Positions 21,779 through 31,774 of a stretch of 64,000 bases of DNA are shown piece after piece. The position numbers and the translations under genes are program-made. Source of the DNA: Pollenia angustigena (taxonomy: Eukaryota > Arthropoda > Insecta > Diptera > Polleniidae); contig OV884056.1 in the NCBI GenBank assembly GCA_930367215.1, positions 40,424,308 through 40,488,307 of the forward strand, given 5' to 3'. The stretch's first letter is position 1; each line of letters begins with the position of its first letter. The notes beneath the pieces were generated by a model. That model was not told the origin of the DNA, made no database searches, and worked only from the letters and a program-made list of their open reading frames with translations.

Positions 21779-23249
21779 GTCCAGTATTAACGACCGTGAC
21801 ATTGGCGTCCTCCTGATCTGATTCCAGGAGGGCGTCCTCATCAGCCAATTCACCCATGCGTTCAAAGAGGTCACCCAGCATGTCAGAGACGGACGGGGTG
21901 TCTTCTTTGTCACATGAATGAACGGAAGCGTCATTCGTGCAGTCCGCAGACTGCGTAGGCTCCACAACCTTCGGAGCGGGATCGCCCTTGTCATCACCTC
22001 GGTAGACACGGAGCAAGATGGTACTGAAACCATAGTAAATCTTGCCCTGTTTCTCCCTCAGTGGCTTCAAGGAGTCCTGATTCAGGACTACGATCGCCGT
22101 TCTTGAGGATCCTTCAGCTGCTGAAACCTTGACAACTTTCCAGTTATGAGTGGGAAGTTGGGGGTTGCAGCACTGAATAATCCTCAAGATTTCCTCCGGT
22201 GCAGAGGGTTCCGCTGGGATGGTGACGATGGATCTAGGTCTCCGTGGTATCTCACTCATCAAAACCACGTCGAGCCTAGCACCTTCCCATATTTCGCCAA
22301 TCGCTCCAATGGCAAGCTTCAGCAGAAGTGCAGAGCGCTCGTCCACACACGCCATCAGCTTAACGTGACCCTGGTACCAGCCAGCATCGTCGCATTGCGG
22401 GGGTGCTCCTGGATTCTCACTAAGGATCTTCCAAAAGACACCCATCATTTGCTGCTTCACCAAGTCCCACCTAGAGTGGGAGATGGATCCACCAGCAGCA
22501 CTTCTGTCTATAATAGCCCTAACAAGATGGTCTTTCGCCACCTCGCTGTAGGACCTATTAGTCGACTTTGGTGCGTACTTGGGACGTTTTGTCCCTGGTT
22601 GCTGTCTAACGGCTGTCGCTTCTTCCTCCGAACGTTGCCGTTTAGGCATTGCCTTTGCAGGGGCGGGAGGTGAAACGCTTTGAAGCCCAGCAGTAAGGGC
22701 CTTAGCCCATGCCAATGAAGCTTCCTGTTCTGCAGAAAGCTCATTGGCATCTTTGGAGCCGAATAGCTCGATAACACGCAAGGCAGCACGCCTTGAGTTA
22801 GATGCCCTCTTGGAAGGATTTTTATGCCGAGGTGTCTTCTTAGTGACGCCGGACTTGGCGGGGGGAGGTGCAGAAGTGGGACAGGATGTAATCATCTCCG
22901 TCCCTCTTTGCACAATAGGCATATGGGAGGCTGCTTTGTTGGACGACTTTGTCATTTCCAACTTTGCAGTACCCGAAGCATGGGCTTTATCCGCTCTGGC
23001 GGAAAGGGCTGATGCGGCTTTTGATGTACTTGGCGCGAAAGACAGAGGTACATCGCCGCTGTTAGGTGTCGAGGCTGATACAGCCACCGACGGGATCGTC
23101 TTCGTCTCATTGTCCTTATCACTGGTCCTTTTCGTGTCCTGTTCCGTGCCATTGTTAGTTTGTTGTTTGTTTTGTTTTTGATTTGTTTTAAAAGGAGTTG
23201 TCATTTTGTTTTTGGTCCCACGAGTGTAGGGGATCTGGAGGTCCGCCAC
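21741..23249 (-). CDS. LINE ORF1: putative RNA-binding nucleocapsid-like protein
   Basis: 502 aa from an ATG at 23249; a second Met 16 codons in (MTTPFKTNQKQ) is another possible start. The N-terminal ~150 residues are Ser/Thr/Ala/Lys-rich and low-complexity, followed by a basic stretch (KKTPRHKNPSKRASNSRRAA). The ordered part (~235-425) starts RSYSEVAKDHLVRAIIDRS and resembles the ORF1 domain of LOA-type insect retrotransposons annotated as DUF4780 (from memory). I see no CCHC zinc knuckle. The C-terminus is acidic. The last 38 bp overlap ORF2 in another frame, so ORF2 probably relies on reinitiation or a similar coupled mechanism. Role inferred: binds element RNA into a ribonucleoprotein with ORF2. 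Confidence 0.85.
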   Translation of the reverse strand: MADLQIPYTRGTKNKMTTPFKTNQKQNKQQTNNGTEQDTKRTSDKDNETKTIPSVAVSASTPNSGDVPLSFAPSTSKAASALSARADKAHASGTAKLEMTKSSNKAASHMPIVQRGTEMITSCPTSAPPPAKSGVTKKTPRHKNPSKRASNSRRAALRVIELFGSKDANELSAEQEASLAWAKALTAGLQSVSPPAPAKAMPKRQRSEEEATAVRQQPGTKRPKYAPKSTNRSYSEVAKDHLVRAIIDRSAAGGSISHSRWDLVKQQMMGVFWKILSENPGAPPQCDDAGWYQGHVKLMACVDERSALLLKLAIGAIGEIWEGARLDVVLMSEIPRRPRSIVTIPAEPSAPEEILRIIQCCNPQLPTHNWKVVKVSAAEGSSRTAIVVLNQDSLKPLREKQGKIYYGFSTILLRVYRGDDKGDPAPKVVEPTQSADCTNDASVHSCDKEDTPSVSDMLGDLFERMGELADEDALLESDQEDANVTVVNTGHGEGDTDKPSPL

Positions 23250-23546
23250 GTCATAGCCCCCGATAACGCGGTAAGGGCGTAGTCTATTTGCTGAGGTGCC
23301 CAGGTATCAGCAAAGCTCCGTGATAATACAGTCGGTAACCCCTGACTGCAAACCAACCGATAGGCACGGGTCGCATAACACCTCGGTTTAGGGGATGGAT
23401 AACCTTTCGTTGCCAAGGCCTTTAAGTTCACTGCCCTCATCTCGGGAATCACCAGATGCTGGCAAAATGCCCGGATCAAGACACGAACCACAGCCAAGAC
23501 GTAAGCCACCACATCGCTTCAAGATTGTTATCCATAATAGTGGTGG
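23250..23546 (-). promoter_or_regulatory. LINE 5' leader, presumed internal Pol II promoter region
   Basis: 297 bp between the 5' TSD and the ORF1 ATG, G+C-richer than the flanks. Full-length LINEs must carry their promoter within the transcribed 5' end, so this segment is inferred to hold it. I do not see a clear initiator/DPE pair. Confidence 0.4.
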
Positions 23547-23557
23547 TTCTGATGATA

Positions 23558-23942
23558 CTTTCAGCAAAAATAATTTTGCCACACTACAAAAATTATTGTC
23601 CGACTAAATATACAAAAGCAAATGAGTGTTTGCTCCGACATTGGGTCGAAAACCCATCAGCTATTGAGGAATTTCTGCGAAGACACCTCTGCACAGAACG
23701 TGCAATTAAAATTATGCAAGACATCATCAAATACTTTAAAGTTAAAACTTATTTCATATAACAATTGAAAACATTTGTTAATCAAAATAAAATTATTTAG
23801 AAAAACTCTGTCATTTTTCAGAAATAATTTTTCGTGCGGAACATTTTTGTACCAAAATCAACTAGAAAAGTGATATACATTATTTGTCACCATGAAGTGG
23901 TATACCAAATTGTTCGTTACATTTAGTTATATGCCTTATGTG
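23558..23942. other. Unassigned sequence right of the LINE
   Basis: Continuation of the pre-insertion locus. A plus-strand frame from 23600 (ANECLLRHWVENPSAIEEF...) has fairly balanced composition but no recognisable domain, and before the LINE landed the frame would have begun in unrelated sequence. No gene called. Confidence 0.35.
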
Positions 23943-24460
23943 CATACACGCAGAGAAAAACATGGTTGTTGTAAACTTATTCTAAAAGCAACATATTATG
24001 ATTCGTTTGTAACTCTCATTTGCTTTACAAAACCTTCTCCAAAGTATTTGGGAAATAGTTTCCTGATGATCTGGCCCAAGCAGCCAGTGAAATGCTCATA
24101 GGACCTACCTTTTCCATCAACAATATTAGAAATATAGAACATCATTATTAATGAACTAAAAAAATTTTGTATTCCCGAAAATAATGTTGATAATATTATG
24201 AAAAGATTCGAGGTTGTAGTCAAAACAAATTATGATGATTATTAGAATAGTTTTATAATCTCAAGTAATCACATTATGATTCAAAATATGATTACAGTAA
24301 CCATATTAAATTCGAAGGCTATCATAATATCGGTGTTAAAATAAAAATTGTTACATCAATAATGTATTGTGGTTCTTTTTGTTGAACTGTTTATGGTTTT
24401 AAATCTAAATTTTTGAAAGTTCATACAATTAAATTATCATAAAATTATTGTTTATTTTTT
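23943..24460 (+). mobile_element. Family C (ACACGCAGAGAAAAA end), degenerate copy with family A fragment
   Basis: The start ACACGCAGAGAAAAACATGG matches the left end of the family C element at 50625. ATCATATTATG-type motifs follow, as in that copy. Within 24045-24130 a family A end is inserted or recombined (TTTCCTGATGATCTGGCCCA, CAGCCAGTGAAATG, CCATCAACAATATT). The right end is not clear. Confidence 0.5.
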
Positions 24461-24462
24461 AT

Positions 24463-24660
24463 GAAGAAAGAAATTTTACAACATGAAATTAATTTAAATT
24501 TATTGATAATTTTTCGTTCTTGACTTCTGCGTGGCTAGGCCCCAGGCTTTTACGGACTGAGTACCCTTACATGTTTCAATTTTAATCACTTGATCTCTTC
24601 AGAGGGTTTTTCCGTTTAACACTCACAGCCATTGACGACTGCTGGCAGCCAATAATCAAT
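24463..24660 (-). mobile_element. SINE-like element, copy 1 (shared 3' tail)
   Basis: Read on the minus strand, its 3' part (AAAAATTATCAATAAATTTA, AATTAATTTCATGTTGT, AAATTTCTT) matches the tail at 29410-29482, while the 5' parts differ. A shared 3' end with divergent heads is usual for SINEs or 5'-truncated LINEs. Class uncertain. Confidence 0.4.
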
Positions 24661-24717
24661 ATTTTGCACCAATATTTTCGCAATTTCACATTAGACAAAA
24701 AATAAATAAGAAATGTT

Positions 24718-25090
24718 TATCAATGCTTTTTTATTTTGTCCGTCCGTCTTAAGTTTCATATCTGTTTTCCGGAGACTCTAGACATGGTAGCGGCTAGGTT
24801 GTTTTACATTTCTGTCACATATAGTTCACGATTTCTTGCTATTGAAATTCAGCCAGATCGGTCCGAAAATGGCTGCGATATGAGCAAAAAACCACGACTA
24901 CCTCTAATTTTTTCCAAAAATCCCTTGTTGTTGTATTTGTATTACTTTTTTCTGTATATCTTGAGAACGGCAAAAGCCAAAGTTTTCAAATTAGGTACAC
25001 ACATTTAGGTTATCAATACACAGCACCCCACAAAATGTGGGCGGGATCGAAGAAGTGGGAGTGGTATCTCCCGTACAAAAATATCTAAAA
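24718..25090 (+). repeat. mini-me-like repeat (GTCCGTCCGTC type), copy
   Basis: GTCCGTCCGTC followed by GGAGACTCTAGACATGGTAG, CTATTGAAATTCAGCC, ATATGAGCAAAAAACCACGA and GAGAACGGCAAAAGCCAAAG. The same blocks occur at 54630-54835, 55480-55735 and inside 45840-46020. Non-coding dispersed repeat. Confidence 0.55.
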
Positions 25091-25316
25091 TTTTATAAAA
25101 ACCTGATGTTTTGGACTGTTATATGACATATGGTTATCCCTTGCATATCAAAAGATCAGAAATCTTTAGTAAAAAATATTTTCTGAAAAACTCGGAAAAA
25201 TCGGTTCTGATAACACAAACATCGAAAATAATTACAACTCAAATGAGTGGAGTTTTGAACAATAAAACGGACCATATTTCATTTTACCGATATTCAAACA
25301 ACGTTAATTCATGGTT

Positions 25317-25364
25317 CAGTTGTCTAGGGGCTTGTTTCAACCTCAACAAGCCCCTAGACAACTG
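25317..25364 (+). other. Perfect 20-bp hairpin beside a Pol III B box-like motif
   Basis: CAGTTGTCTAGGGGCTTGTT (25317-25336) is exactly complementary to 25345-25364, with an 8-nt loop (TCAACCTC). Immediately downstream is GGTTCGAATC (25367-25376), matching the core of a tRNA B box, then a run of T at about 25397-25405 that could terminate Pol III. I cannot fold a canonical tRNA. It could be a tRNA-derived SINE head with a duplicated arm, or a small hairpin RNA locus. Confidence 0.5.
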
Positions 25365-25409
25365 CTGGTTCGAATCTTTGCTTTTCAAAAACAAATCTTT
25401 TTTTTCAAT

Positions 25410-26200
25410 TTTTTTGTTCAAAAACGATTTTAAAAAAATATTTACCAGTTTTCGCTTTTTTAACTTAAAATATAATGAAGTTTCTAGTATTGAAAACATG
25501 TATGTATATGTAAAAATTATTTTGTTTTTGTCTAGTTGCTCTGTATTCTGCACGCAAAATGGTGAAGGGTATATAAGATTCAGCAAAGCACTCTTACTTG
25601 TTTTTAATTGTTTTACCACATTTTTTACAGATAATTCGATATAATACAAACAACAGAACAGATGCAAAATTATTTCACAAACATTTTTAGAGTAAAGATA
25701 GTTTGTGTGCATCTTATGCTATTTTCCCACTTGGGGTTTTAAACGGGCTTACGCAGCTGGAACTTGATTAAGCACATCAAAATCGAGAAGATTAGCCATA
25801 CATTAAACTTTAAATTGACATGATTACAACTAAATCACTTCATAAATAATAAAGAATCCTCTGAACATACCTTAAACTGAATATAATGTAGAATCGGCCG
25901 ACACGAACGTGTACAACCGACCACGATTTATGCTTTATGTTTTAATTTGTTCCTTAAATAATTCTTAAGTTTTCACAATTTCATCATTAATATGTTAAAA
26001 ATAATCTCCTGATAACGTTATAAAAGTATTTTTATCCATTTTTAATACTTTAAAGAAACATAAATTTGTTTGTTGCGTTTTTTTCTTAATTATCTGTCAT
26101 CTTAATCATATCAAATGTAATGGGAACGGCCTTGATTAACTTAAACAACATTTTGCTTAAGCGCGTTTAAAAACGCAAGTGTGAACATAGCATTAAACAT
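25410..26200. other. Unassigned A+T-rich sequence
   Basis: ORFs over 25111-25712 on both strands are rich in Phe/Lys/Leu/Asn and lack motifs. No gene called. Confidence 0.4.
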
Positions 26201-26204
26201 ACTA

Positions 26205-26600
26205 TGATTACACGTTTATAATTAGCCATGCTATGGTTACTGCATTTATTATTTGGTTTTAAATAATATAATGTGTTTTCCAATCTATCATTAGTTTGTT
26301 GTCAGAAAAATGATTATAATATATAAATAATAAACAGTGAAATGTTTTTAGTAACTAAAATATTGCTGATATAAAACAAAAACAAATATTTTGTTTGTAC
26401 GACAACAATATATTGTTACAATAAACATAGTGTAGTTTTTTCTCTGTCTACATATAAATCGGCCTTCCGAAAAAGCAATTTGGTCGAATTTAGATTTTTC
26501 TTATTACTTGTGGTCACTCTACCGATAAACGATCTATAATTTACGATAGGTCCAATACTATTTAATGGAGAACCAGTTTAACCATAATATGGTTGCCGGT
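26205..26600 (-). mobile_element. Family C-like fragment, inverted
   Basis: Contains GTACGACAACAATATATTGT and TTACAATAAACATAG followed by TAGTTTTTTCTCTGTCTACA, the reverse of the left end of the copy at 50625, plus CCATAATATGGTTG motifs. Strongly decayed. Confidence 0.45.
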
Positions 26601-26602
26601 AT

Positions 26603-27185
26603 TTAAGATATTGTTTTTAAAGCCCTTATCTCGCGACCAGTGAACACAATATGATAATTATTTGTACATGCAGCTTTCGTGTCCACAATTTGCCAACGGG
26701 AAGCGACAAAATGTAAATGTGAAATGAAAGCCAAGCTTAACGTGGCTGTCATGAATGAGTTCTTGCCTGTAGAAATTAAGTAACTCTTTGTCCCAGAATG
26801 TTTTTCACATTTCAACTTATAGCGACAACTGTGGTGGCCAAAATAAAAGTCAATACGAAGTTCAGTGTTGTTATTTGAAAAACTCGTATTCATGAAGTAA
26901 ATTGCAAATGTTTACACTCTTGACAATCATTCAATCAGCGTGGCATCATTTTCGATTTAAAGAAATTACCAAAAAAAAACTCGACATTCTTTTACCTTAA
27001 GATTGGGAGAAGCTTGTGGCAATTTCATGTTAAAAATTTAATTACGCTCAAAATATTATGTAGTTGAATTCAAACAGCTTAAAATTCAGTTTGAAGACGG
27101 ATTATTTACATTGCATTTAAAACAAATTTTTATTTATTAAACAGCATATTCCTTTAAATTGAATAGTTTTTACTTTTAAAAGATT
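26603..27185. other. Unassigned sequence
   Basis: A 96-codon minus-strand ORF (26603-26893) has mixed composition but no family I recognise. No splice or promoter context supports it. Confidence 0.35.
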
Positions 27186-28696
27186 ATGAATGAATACCAA
27201 GCAGGATTTCGAAAGAAATACTCTACAGCAGACATCATATACAATTTAGCTTCAATTGTTAATATTAAATTGGATGAAGGAAATAAAGAATATGCTTTCT
27301 TCGTGGATTTCAAGGCAGCTTTTGCCAAAGTTCCCAGAAAATCTATGATCTACAAATTGTACACAATTCGAGTATTCGTTAAAATTATAGAAGAAATATA
27401 TGAGCACACACAATCTGCGGTCTGGACGGAAATTGAGTTGTCTGAATACTTTGACACAACATCTGGCGTCAAACAGGGCTGTTTGTTATCACCGATTTTA
27501 TTTGCTCTCTATATAAATGATTTACATGAATATTTACAAGGTGGACTTGAGATTGAAGGAATCAACATCCGAATGTTATTATACGCAGATTATATTGTTA
27601 TATTGGCCGATGATAAGAAAATGATGGAAAATATGATACGGAAGCTCGAAATATATTGTGATCTATGGAATTTAGAAATGAATATACAAAAATCAAAGAT
27701 GATGGTAATTAGGAATAGGGGAAGACTAAGTGTGCAGAAAAAGTGACTATTCAGAGGAGAAGAAATAGATATAGTACCAGAATACAACTACCTTGGAGTC
27801 ATTCTTACTTCTAAAATGTAATTTTTTAAACATTTGCAAAATAGAAACGGTCAGGCTAAGAGTGCAATAAATATAACATGGCAAAACTTTTTAAAAAAGA
27901 ATGATATGACATAAGAAATGAAATGGAAACTCTTTATGGCAGTATGCAGATCCGTTCAAGCATATTCAGCACAGGTTTGGGGCTATGGCCTTTTCGAAGA
28001 AGTAGATTAGTTACATAGATTCTTTCTAAAAAGAGTGTTAAAACTCCCTATAAACACACCAAATTATGCATTAGAGCTTGAAACTGGCATAGAAGAAGGA
28101 CATTTATATACCTTGCGACTCCATCTCCAGTATATAACCAAAACGATGTTTAGCTACACAGATGATAGTTGCCACACCTCTTAACAAAAATAGTTCTTAG
28201 AAAAAAAATATTTTGGGCAAAAAGCCTAAACGATTTGGCAAATAAGGCTAACACACAATGGGCAGATATAAATACTACGGAACCAGAATGGAACTTCCGA
28301 AACAAATTGTTAGTGCAGAATCTTAAATATGACAATTTTTTAAATAAAACACAAAGAGCTATATAAACACGTAGATTATAGAGTTGGGGCCATATATTTT
28401 CAAAGGTTCAACCAAAATTATATTACCTGGATCATCAAAGCGAGTTGTAATCTTATATACCTCAATGGTAATAAGTATACATCATATGAAAGGGATCACC
28501 ATTGTACTTTATGTAATCGGAGGGAAGCGGAAACATTGCAACACTTCCTAGGTCGATGTCCTATATTGTCTATATTGTCAGAAGATGAAATCAAAAGAGT
28601 TCTAAATGGGCGATTGCATTCAGATTGGACAAACTTAGTTAGTTATTTAAAATCATCTCTTTATTATCGAAAATTAATTATAAATGAATTTGAATA
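27186..28696 (+). pseudogene. Non-LTR retrotransposon RT relic (YADY active site)
   Basis: 5'-truncated LINE. From 27186 a 186-residue open frame covers RT motifs: MNEYQAGFRKKYSTADIIYN, FFVDFKAAF (first Asp), SGVKQGCLLSPILFALYIND, then LLYADYIVILADD, where the second Asp of YADD is Tyr. A stop at 27744 and frameshifts follow, but the thumb and C-terminal region stays legible to about 28696 (YNYLGVILT, VWGYGLFEEVD, FFLKRVLKLPINTPNYAL). A Cys/His motif (CTLCNRREAETLQHFLGRCP) lies near 28510-28565. It differs in family from the 18-23 kb LINE. Clade unresolved; R4/Dong-like or related is a guess. Confidence 0.8.
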
Positions 28697-29409
28697 ATAT
28701 TTTATCAAGTAAATTACTGTATAAAAATAATAGCTATTTCACAATGTATCCAGCTGACGACTTTTTGTTATAGCTGTATTATCTTTATTATATATGAAAT
28801 TATACAAATTAGTAATGTAAATGAAATATTTATCCAAAAATAAAGATTACTATTATATTATTTTTATTACTTTATTACTTTAAAAAAATATATTTAACCC
28901 GACAAAAAATCAAACTACATAGCAAAATAAATACGAAAAAACATTATTTTTTGGTAGTTTGTTTTTGGAATGACGAACATGACGAATTTAATAACCCACA
29001 CCAATCAGTTACTGTAATAATTTTTGAGTGTAGGACTTTACAACTCTAGAGTCAATCCAAAGATTTTTTAGAAATAATGTACCGGGCATCTGAAAAATGC
29101 AATGGTTAAACTTTGAGAAGATTGAATATTGGAGCATCTCATAAAAAGATGAGTAAGAAAACTTCACCAAAATAAACCTGAATGCTCGAAATATTGGCCG
29201 AGCCGTGCACTTTCTTCCACAACTTCTTTCAAAAATCAGCATCTTTAAAATACCTTCAAGGATCTTCTTTGGTATATACCACCAACTTAAAAATAAATGG
29301 TTCTGAGAACTTCCTAACGGTAAAACGCAATCTAATTACGAAGAATGAAAAATTTGAAATTTTGATATTTAGTTAGGCTTGAGTTCATCAAATATAATTT
29401 TCAATAAAT
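28697..29409. other. Unassigned A+T-rich sequence after the LINE relic
   Basis: The ATTATATTATTTTTATTACTTTATTACTTT stretch around 28850-28880 may be its simple-repeat tail. No gene seen. Confidence 0.35.
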
Positions 29410-29610
29410 TATTTTTAATGAAAAAGAAGAAATTTAACAACATGAAATTAATTAAAATTTATTGATAATTTTTATTCTTGGCAGAGCTGGGGATCAAACT
29501 CTGGTTGAATTTACGTTTCGAAAATAACCACAATCTCATCAGCAGTACTATTTGCAGTTGTACCCTCTACATCACTGCGGTACTTGCCAGCCAACAGTCA
29601 AACATCCATA
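29410..29610 (-). mobile_element. SINE-like element, copy 2
   Basis: On the minus strand, CCAGAGTTTGATCCCCAGCT resembles a degenerate tRNA T-arm/B box and is followed by the same A+T-rich tail as copy 1 (AAAATTATCAATAAATTTTA, AATTAATTTCATGTTGTTAA). tRNA-derived origin is an inference. Confidence 0.4.
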
Positions 29611-30107
29611 TTTAACCAATGGTTTGCTGTAATTAATTATAATTTTTTCAAATTTATTTACATGTTTCTTTCTTTTCTTCTGTTGTTTTATACTCTTTCT
29701 GTCAGGACTTTGTCTTGAATACCTGAGTACATAAGTTCGTTATGTTTTTTGTCCACTTTGGTCGACATTTCCTTTTTTAAATTTAACAAAGAACCAAAAA
29801 AGATTTTTTTAATATTATGTAATTTAAAAAAAATGAATCTATATGGTTTTCTTTTGAGGTATTACTAACATTCCAATTTTATTTACTTATTAAAACGCAG
29901 ATAAAGCAATTTGTTTATGTAACAGATAGTTTTTTTTAAATTTTATTATCTTTAATTAAAAAGTAATATTCCAGTACCACTAACATTTTTTTTTTTTCTT
30001 TAATTTTAACATTTTTTTGGAATTAACAAACATAAGTCACTTGAACCCCTTGTGCTTAAAGCCCTTCAATTAAAAGGGACAAATTGAGACAAGACATATC
30101 ACTAAAC
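29611..30107. other. A+T-rich sequence, no gene seen
   Basis: T- and A-runs only; no terminal repeats recognised. Confidence 0.4.
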
Positions 30108-30382
30108 TGGTGATAATGTGTTTAAAGTGTAGGTACTGCAGAGAAAAAGACGGTGTTTTACTTTCTCTGCTAACGCCACGGTCTGAGGGCATTTTGGGAG
30201 ACCGGAATCCATGTCTGGACGATATGTCTTATGTGGGACTAAAATCGAGCTGTGTGTTCTGCAGGGAGTCGGGGTGGTTCGAAGCTGCAGTGACATCTGG
30301 GAAATAGTCTGGTCAGTACTGGCTGAGTGTTGTTACTAACTAAGGGACCGCTATAAGGAACCAAGTGAGCCACCGTCGCACA
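30108..30382 (+). pseudogene. 5'-truncated fragment of the LOA-like LINE family
   Basis: The frame at 30110-30307 ends CLDDMSYVGLKSSCVFCRES followed by GWFEAAVTSGK, closely matching the last ~35 residues of the ORF2 at 18188 (CLDDLSNAGLKSISLFCRES, GWFETAVTSGE). The 3' UTR also aligns (GGGACCGCTATAAGGAACCA, then AGTGAG). Only the last ~5% of the element is present, opposite in orientation to the full copy. Typical product of aborted reverse transcription. Confidence 0.85.
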
Positions 30383-31219
30383 TTGGTTGATGAGTGGCCA
30401 AAATTCATTTTTTTTCATGTTCGCCGATTTGGATAATTTTTTGGTATTTTGTTGGCAGATATCTGAACATTATGATTCAGTAATATTAGGCTGATATATT
30501 TATTATTTGTTTGGATAGACACGCTCGAAGTTCATATATGTTCGCTTGTTTAAAATAGCATACAAATGTACTGTATATTCAATCTTTTGGTACAATCACA
30601 GTAAACTTATCATTTGACTTTGTTGTATATTTTCGTAAATGACAATTGTCAAAGATGAGATTTGCATTAAAAAAAGTTGGAAAAAGTGCCATATAAAAAA
30701 TTTCGTAGAACAAAATATAAACAACATCAAAATTTCAATATTCATCAACTTCAGTAGGCTGTATCTTTTTAGCGCTGTGGAGCGCTGTTTAACGAATGAT
30801 GTCAAATTACAGCTTGAAGTCTCAGCTAAAAGTTAAAAAAATTCAGCTGCACATATTTGCACTTTTCCAAAAAAAAACAGTAAAAACTATAAAGTGATAA
30901 AGTAACAAAACATGAATTTTCGTTCATGCTTTTTGTTGTTGCCACAATTCTTAACTGTTTAAAATTATTACAAAATGTAATTTACATACTAGTCAATAGT
31001 GTTAATTATACATTTCATTCCTGAAAAAAGCATAAGCTTCAATTGAATTTGAATTGTTGTTTACTAATTTACATTCAAAATCAAAATTTTATTTTATTAA
31101 TTATGGAAAATTTAACAATTTCTTATTTAAATATTTGCGAAATATTGATTGATACCAAAATGGATATTGATATTACTGTCAAAGTCATTGCAAATAACAA
31201 TGAAGAAATGACTGCTGAG
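30383..31219. other. Unassigned sequence
   Basis: No recognisable ORF, RNA or repeat end; several unsupported short frames. Confidence 0.4.
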
Positions 31220-31230
31220 GATGTTGAATC

Positions 31231-31590
31231 AAGGGAGTTATGCCACTTTTTCAATACAAGCTGTATGGGAGGTGGGCGTAAAAGTGGGCAGATCAGGTAT
31301 ATATTTTCAGGAGCCCATTCTACAATTATAATACTTATTTTTAGTGAAAATTGATTTGATACTATTAAAATCAAGGGAGTTATGCCAATTTTTCAATGTA
31401 AGTTGTTTGGGAGGTGGGCGTAAAAGTAGGCGGATCAGGTATATATTTTCAGGAGTCCATTCTACAACTACAATATTTATTTTTATTGAAAATTGAGTTG
31501 ATTCAATCAAAATCAAGGGAGTTATGCCACTTTTTCAATACAAGGTGTATGGGAGGTGGGCGTAAAAGTGGGCGGATCATTTTGATTTTT
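31231..31590 (+). repeat. 142-bp tandem repeat, about 2.5 units
   Basis: AAGGGAGTTATGCCA starts at 31231, 31373 and 31515 (spacing 142 and 142). Units share GGGAGGTGGGCGTAAAAGT, GGGCGGATCA and CAGGAGYCCATTCTACAA. The third unit breaks off after GGCGGATCATTTTG. Confidence 0.85.
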
Positions 31591-31774
31591 CCATTTTTTC
31601 TTGATTCAAACAAAAAATGCCTATGTGCCAAGTTTCATTGTCCTTCGACAACTTCTTCTATTTTTAGCCGCTCGTTATATGAACTTCAACCAATGTGCGT
31701 CGCACAATACTTTGAAGTAGAACAAAATTGTGCAAAAATAGAAGGAGTTGAACAAGACTAATAATATTTAGCAT

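Larger units (their letters stand above)
18075..23546 (-). mobile_element. LOA-like non-LTR retrotransposon, apparently full length
   Basis: A 5472-bp minus-strand LINE bounded by a perfect 11-bp TSD. From 5' (high coordinates): a ~300-bp leader, a 502-codon ORF1, a 1196-codon ORF2 overlapping it by 38 bp in another frame, a ~97-bp 3' UTR and a short (CCTAA)n-type tail at the TSD. ORF2 has apurinic-like endonuclease, RT and RNase H, the combination in the LOA and I groups. The clade call is from remembered family features, not a tree. Both ORFs are uninterrupted and its G+C content is visibly above its surroundings, which points to recent insertion. A 5'-truncated relative is at 30108-30382. 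Confidence 0.9.

Noticed and set aside
18119..23181. Plus-strand ORFs over the LINE (up to 210 codons)
   Set aside because: Antisense shadows of ORF1/ORF2, whose catalytic motifs are unambiguous on the minus strand.
25111..25712. Long ORFs on both strands (177 and 142 codons)
   Set aside because: Opposite strands open over the same A+T-rich DNA, Phe/Lys/Asn-rich, no motif; the region includes the hairpin and T-runs.
26603..26893. 96-codon minus-strand ORF with mixed composition
   Set aside because: No family recognised, no exon context, no similarity to anything else in the window.
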